This document shows positions 42,002 through 46,564 of a stretch of 46,564 bases of DNA, piece by piece. The position numbers and the translations under genes were made by a program. The notes below the pieces were generated by a model, which was given only the letters and a program-made list of their open reading frames with translations, did not search any database and was not told the origin of the DNA. Source of the stretch: Fonsecaea monophora. Its lineage: Eukaryota; Ascomycota; Eurotiomycetes; Chaetothyriales; Herpotrichiellaceae. Each line of letters opens with the position of its first letter. The stretch's first letter is position 1. The stretch covers positions 1 through 46,564 of the forward strand of contig NW_019174102.1 in NCBI RefSeq assembly GCF_001642475.1, read 5' to 3'.

Positions 42002-43778
42002 TGGCTTCCTCAACAGCCCCTTGAGCAGATTTGCCCATGGGAGGGATGGTGAAATCTATCCACCGGCGACTCCATCCATTTCAATTTCTTGAAAGGTCAA
42101 TCAATCTGGCGGCATGACGATGTTGATGTATTCCATGGACATGGACCTCTGCGTATCATACACTTGTACATGGCAGTACCAATCAAACAAGGCGGACACA
42201 TCATATTCTGCGAGTGCACCCCATCCCTACGATGTTCGCAGTCCATGTGCTGGTTGTCGGAGCGCTGAGTAGTGACCATAGTACAACACCACTTCGTCGA
42301 GCTGGAGCTGCCCCCTGGGTTGACGAGATGTCGCCCGATACAGCTCCAAGCCGCCCTTCGTAGCGCTTCTCCAACGTCCCTTGCTGCCCTTCTTCCACAG
42401 TTTGTAGTTGTGTTCGCCCAGTTTCTCGTTGCCTTTGCGTAGTCTCCCCAGTTTCTCGATGCATGGTCAGATGTAGGTAGACACCCATACCCAGCGGCCA
42501 CGAAAGTGCTGGAGGATAGATTTCGCCTTTCGAAATCTCGTGGTTCTCATAACCCCACCCAGGTTGAGAGCATCTATCACCGTCCAATACTTCGCCGCGA
42601 GTCTGTTGCTGGGACCCCGGCCTCAAGGACTAACTGTCGATCCTGATTCACCTTGTGGCTGAGGAGTCGACTCGGTGGGAGGTATGGAGATTTAGAGAGT
42701 GATCTAAATCGCCTTCACAATTTGCGGTGGTGGAGAGCAGAGCCACTGTAATGCGGATCTCGAAACCCTCAGTCAGCTCCAGTAGCGTTCGTTATTTGGT
42801 CCGTCCAATGTCATCTGAAAAACAAGTCGGCGCGGAGAAAGCATCATGAACAAATAAGGCTCACACGTACCATCTGATGATCCGCCGAGCCAAGAACACA
42901 ACTGCAAGTTCCGCACATAACTGCCAACGAGGACGACCAGCCCAATTTCCCAACCCCATCAAGTTGGTACCCAACATGTGAAAGCCAGAGTATATCGGGA
43001 ACCTCTGCCGGGAGGGGAAAACGAGCGACTGCCACAGGGTTCGTACTGCCGATGCGAGGAGAGCGGAAAGATCTTCATTTGGCCAACGTGCAGAATTCGC
43101 TCACACCAAACTTTGCCCACTTTGTCAGAACTGGCACCAGAACACGGCTTTTGACGAAGACTAAGTTGACGAAAGACGACTGATCTCGACTTCTAACTGA
43201 GGATCTTGTAATTCAGCCGCGGAAGAAGGTGGACCTTGGGATGCTACCATGCGGCCTCCGGGCCTCGTATCTTGGCGTCTTGTGGAATGTGATTCCAGGC
43301 GTCGTCTGTTCAGTTTTGACCAAATGTACGTAGATGTCCGGTCAACACGCTTTCAACTACCGCTGACAGTACCCAACTCTTGGATGGCTCGCACCTAGTG
43401 ATATTGAGGAGGCAGTATGACACGTGAAGCTGTCGCCTGAAGCTCGACCTCGGCCGCGGCCTGGACAGAGACTACCCAGGAGCGGTTGGCGAAACGCCAG
43501 ATCACTAGTTTGTAGGTGATGCTGATATTTTGGCGAGAAGTCATTGATGGACATCATTTCGCTCGTTCCACCCAGGAGAGACGACAAGGATAGCATGGTG
43601 TTTGCTCTGTGGGTGGTCTGCACCCGTGTTCTTGTTCAGACTCGTAGCATAGTGCTCCTCGAAGATACACCGGTCAAAAAAACGCACAGCAAGGCATGAT
43701 GCGGCATCAAAAGTCAATGTGACCCTAAGCTAAGTCGCTCTGCGCTGCATCTGCCGGTGCGCTGTTGATATAACTCGT
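42002..43778. other. Intergenic, no supported gene
   Basis: A 141-codon minus frame (42626-42201) is low-complexity and unsupported. A 20-bp sequence around GGTGAAATCTATCCACC (42048) recurs in inverted form near 42510-42530. Nothing else stands out. Confidence 0.35.
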
Positions 43779-44300
43779 ATGTCGAACAAGTCCTCCCTGG
43801 CCAGCACAGGCCGTTTCGATGCGGGTGATGACACTACCAGCAGCCCCATCCGCCCCGAGTTCAGTAGCGGCATGTGGCTGCCTGAGTAAGTAATAGTCTT
43901 CTGTTCCTGGTTTGAACGGGCGAGACAATCCGGGCTTCTTCTCTTTGGGGGGTCTTTCTTCGGCTGTGGCACACCTTTGAATTGGGAAATGTTGCGTGAC
44001 CTTGCAGAAAATGTGCTTCGCGGCCGCCCCGATCGACATGGACCTCAACATGAGGACATCAAGGACTTCAAGTCCAACGTTGACGAGATTCAGTCTTTCG
44101 TCAAAGAGAAAGAACTCGAGCCAGTTCTCCGAGCTCCAGATCCCTGGGGACGACAGGATTCGGGTGTGATGTCTGGTCTTCGCGCGAACAAGCTGCAAAG
44201 TCACTCAAAAAGAGCAAGTTTTATCAAGCCTGGAGTCGCGGAACCCGCGGTAGAGGATTGCGGACGAGCACTGTTGAGGCAATCGATGGTCTGGGTTTGA
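43779..44300 (+). CDS. Hypothetical two-exon gene with apparent 1-base frame problem
   Basis: Exon 43779-43885 starts MSNKSSLASTGRFDAGDD and has strongly GC-biased third positions. It ends at a perfect GTAAGT donor. A CTTGCAG acceptor with a CGTGAC branch lies at 44007, giving a 122-bp intron. The following sequence is open in the frame VLRGRPDRHGPQHEDIKDF to IQSFVKEKELEPVLRAPD, ending 44300, but the splice as drawn lands one base off at an AAAA run (44008-44011). Either the run has gained or lost a base, or another acceptor is used. No family recognised. A 159-codon antisense frame has weaker coding bias. Confidence 0.35.
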
Positions 44301-44881
44301 CCTTCCGACTTCATGCCTGCGAATGAGGAATCGCCTTGGCCGTCTTCAAGCCTCAATGTTCGACACGTTGACGACCGTCGGCTCTAACTCAGCTGTCGAC
44401 ATATCCACACATAGCGAATCTTCGAGCGTTTTGTCTTTGTTCTCCTCAGGTGGCGCGTAGTTTCCACGCCCCAACTACCGGACCGATTTTGGCGATTTTG
44501 GGCTCTATATGACAGGATGTGGGACATGAAACCAGCTGGTCAGGTCAAGTACAATGGCCAAATTGAAGCCAGCCTCTCCTTCATTCGAGGTCGCAACAAG
44601 CAAAAAAAGTAGATCATTGCAGCAAGTGGGTGTCCAACAAAGACGAAATTGATCCAAAAGATACTCGGAACAATCCCTCGAGTCTTCGGCATGTCTAGGT
44701 CAGGGTCAAGAGCAGGCTTGGCTTCCTGGTCTGAAGGATCAGGGAGGCAGGGGGAATGTGATTCGTTGCCCCGCGAACGGCGACGCATACCAGTGTCTCG
44801 CGGTGACGGCAGCATCCAAAATAGCTGTCCCGATCACGTGGTCGCCAGGCAACAGTCTTGGGAATGCTGGATCTTTGTCGC
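44301..44881. other. Intergenic, nothing supported
   Basis: Short overlapping frames only. The right end is the target of the LTR-C insertion. Confidence 0.35.
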
Positions 44882-45016
44882 CTTGATGTTGCCGTAACCC
44901 TGATCGGGAAGGTTAGCCGAATAATTACCACCGCCACGTACAAGAAATCCGCAGGCTGCGCTTGATAGATTTCCTTGCCTCATCAATCAGTCAAGTCAAT
45001 TCCACTTACACTTGAA
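44882..45016 (+). repeat. Solo LTR-C with exact 5-bp target duplication
   Basis: The element is 44887-45011 (125 bp), TGTTGCCG...CACTTACA, flanked by CTTGA on both sides (44882-44886, 45012-45016). It is the best preserved LTR-C copy and lies 61 bp upstream of the ATG of the Zn2Cys6 gene at 45073. Confidence 0.85.
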
Positions 45017-45072
45017 TCTCTGGATACACAGCGTCAGTCCCAGCACCCCATCAAATCTGCTTCTATTAACAA

Positions 45073-45596
45073 ATGGAAGCGTCCTCAACAACCGCTAGAG
45101 CGATGGGGCGACTAGACGGTCCCCGGAAGAGAGCCACAACGGCATGTCGAGAATGTCAAATATACAAAAGAAAGGTGCGAAATTGAATTCCTCAGGCCTG
45201 GCTTTCGGAGGTATTGATTCGGCACAGTGCAGCGGAACCATACCTTGCCATCGTTGTCTGACGAAAGATTTGGATTGCCATGTCGGGAATGACCGACGCA
45301 TGAGGCCGCATCAACAAGAAAAAGAAGCCAAGATAGCATTGCTGCATGAGATTCTGACGGTCATGCGAGAAGGATCGACTGCGGAGCAGGAAACAGTGAT
45401 CAGGTTGATGAAGGAAAGCAAGGACGAAACCGAGTTGTTTTCCCACTTCAAAATTCCTGAAACAGGCGGTGGCGCAGACATGGACAGTGGCAGCGAGGAC
45501 GGTTCTGAGGACAAAGAAAGTCAGCCCGTTGAGTATTCCAGGGACTCAAACGCTGAGCGAGATACAACAATTCCTGTCCAATCCCTATTGAACTAG
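45073..45596 (+). CDS. Small Zn2Cys6 protein (156 aa)
   Basis: Exons 45073-45174 and 45228-45596; the 53-bp intron (GTGCGA..CACAG) splits the zinc cluster. The spliced protein reads ACRECQIYKRK then CSGTIPCHRC and TKDLDC, a canonical C-x2-C-x6-C-x5-C-x2-C-x6-C cluster (Cys 25, 28, 35, 41, 44, 51), preceded by a basic RKRATT. Residues 60-85 form a possible coiled coil (QQEKEAKIALLHEIL) as in dimerising regulators. The tail is acidic and Ser-rich. At 156 aa it lacks the middle homology region of full regulators, so it may be a minimal DNA-binding protein or a truncated one. Without splicing the third Cys context is lost, which supports the intron although its donor is weak. A solo LTR supplies most of the immediate upstream sequence. 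Confidence 0.75.
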
Positions 45597-45608
45597 GAAC
45601 AACGATAT

Positions 45609-45863
45609 TCAGGTCGCAGTTGTCAATGAAACTCTCGTCGGAAGCGGGAGATTATCAACCTCCAGAAAGTCGGCCGTCCTTGCTTTGCACTTTAGTAGGT
45701 GGCAGAGATTGGTTTGAGATGCCGTTCCTTTACTCGCAATAACTTCCTCGCCGCCCCGGATATCTTTTCTCAGTCTCAGTTCTCCAAAGACTAATGTGGC
45801 CTTCCGCCTTCCATTTTCCCAAAGTCCAATCGATGGATCGACCTCTGAATCTTGGTTGACCAT
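45609..45863 (-). CDS. Unrecognised short ORF or 3' exon (84 aa)
   Basis: From ATG 45863: SIGLWENGRRKATLVFGELR then LRKDIRGGEEVIASKG, and a Cys-containing tail. The I-x-G-G-E-E-V pattern recalls the end of SET domains (I-x-x-G-E-E-[IL]), but the NHSC motif and the rest of the domain are absent nearby, so this is only a hint. It is convergent with the Zn2Cys6 gene, 12 bp apart. Confidence 0.3.
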   Translation of the reverse strand: MVNQDSEVDPSIGLWENGRRKATLVFGELRLRKDIRGGEEVIASKGTASQTNLCHLLKCKARTADFLEVDNLPLPTRVSLTTAT

Positions 45864-46132
45864 CGAACGTGGTCTTCATCAGCAGGCGACAGCTCTCAGT
45901 GGTGACCAGGGGGTGAGTCCAGGGCGGAATCACCCTTGCCCGAACGGGCTGGGCTGCCTGCAGATTTGCCTGACGTTGGCATAAGTGCGGTCTCCGAACA
46001 TTAAGACATCAAGGTCGAGTTCTGTAGGAGCTAGGCGATCGACGCGCTAATAACAGATAAGACGCCTATTCTATCCTCGATCCTGCACCATCAAGGTCAC
46101 GTCAAATCTTGCCAGTCCCTCTTTGACATTGG

Positions 46133-46339
46133 TCAACCCATCGCCGACGTTCCATACCCTGGCAACTTGCGGGAGAATTGTGCTGTGTTTTTATTCGATT
46201 GTGTACCCAGTTTTTTGGTGCCCGCTACCCCGTCGCCTGTTTCGTCGAATGCTTCTTCGACCAGTTTCTTCACACTCTGAGAAGTTCTGGTGATCCCCAG
46301 CCCTTGAAGCTCTTCAGGCTCGTAGTACTTGACACGCAT
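46133..46339 (-). CDS. Small hypothetical protein (68 aa)
   Basis: ATG 46339: MRVKYYEPEELQGLGITRTS, then KKLVEEAFDETGDGV and a basic tail. The frame is open further upstream to 46471, but that part looks like 5' leader. Composition is protein-like and hydrophilic. No family recognised. It may have an additional 3' exon. Confidence 0.35.
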   Translation of the reverse strand: MRVKYYEPEELQGLGITRTSQSVKKLVEEAFDETGDGVAGTKKLGTQSNKNTAQFSRKLPGYGTSAMG

Positions 46340-46476
46340 TGTAGGCCTTGGTCTGTGAGGTTCGTGCTGAGGGAGAAATGATTTGGTGACGAGAGATGGA
46401 TGCAATTGCTTGGGCTGAGAGAAAGGTCGATCCGAGTGGGGAATTGGTCCTTGACACCACGGCATTTGCACTCCCC

Positions 46477-46564
46477 TGTGAGGATTTGGAAAGAGTTCTG
46501 CAACTGGCTAGCAAACCTAGTAACAAGGAAGACAAATCTGAGGAAGAAAGGAAGGAAGGAAGGA
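46477..46564 (-). repeat. LTR-A copy, cut by right window edge
   Basis: It starts TGTGAGGATTTGGAAAGAG and continues through CTAGCAAACCTAGTAACAAGG as in the copy at 25890. It is not interrupted by LTR-B. Its end is outside the window. Confidence 0.7.

Noticed and set aside
42048..42530. Inverted 20-bp pair as transposon ends
   Set aside because: No target duplication or internal element features; probably coincidence or a minor duplication.
1..46564. tRNA or rRNA genes
   Set aside because: I looked for B-box-like GGTTCGANNCC with a suitable A box and for rRNA signatures and found none that fold convincingly by eye; a covariance-model search would be decisive.
1..46564. A biosynthetic gene cluster
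   Set aside because: Regulator, dehydrogenase-like, kinase and glycosyltransferase sequences are present, but the last three are broken and no backbone enzyme occurs.

Overview
The window looks like an accessory, transposon-rich stretch of a filamentous ascomycete (Pezizomycotina) chromosome. Three things point there. Introns are short (47-122 bp) with GT..AG ends and CTGAC-type branch sites. The regulators are of the fungal Zn2Cys6 and C2H2 types. Bases 368-2115 and much of 2315-3709 are almost devoid of CA/TG dinucleotides while CG survives, which is the mark of repeat-induced point mutation (RIP). I cannot name the species.

Layout. 1-3709 is a layered block of LTR-type repeats: copies of one LTR family (labelled LTR-A here) with different degrees of RIP, and two younger unmutated LTRs (LTR-B, LTR-D) inserted into it with clean 5-bp target duplications. 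3801-17180 is the quieter part, with a broken F-box-like gene, two multi-pass membrane protein genes of unknown family (5397-6812 minus, 9964-11040 plus) and a 605-aa LRR protein (15363-17180 minus) whose start codon abuts a 15-bp minisatellite. 17.9-31.5 kb is mostly a gene graveyard: an opine-dehydrogenase-like N-terminal domain with a 16-bp minisatellite, an internally deleted Tc1/mariner-type transposase, a frameshifted protein kinase and a glycosyltransferase-2 fragment, interspersed with solo LTRs. 32-46.5 kb is gene-bearing again: a three-exon hypothetical gene, a single zinc finger ORF, a 711-aa regulator carrying two C2H2 fingers plus two tandem Zn2Cys6 clusters, a second small Zn2Cys6 protein, and copies of a short LTR (LTR-C) placed just upstream of several gene starts.

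Four solo-LTR families are recognisable from TG..CA ends and, for one or more copies of A, B, C and D, exact 5-bp target-site duplications. No intact retrotransposon is visible. I see no gene cluster for a single pathway. The best candidates for something new are the four-zinc-module regulator, the LTR-C copies placed as potential promoters, and the unclassified membrane protein pair. Exon structures are predictions from sequence only.
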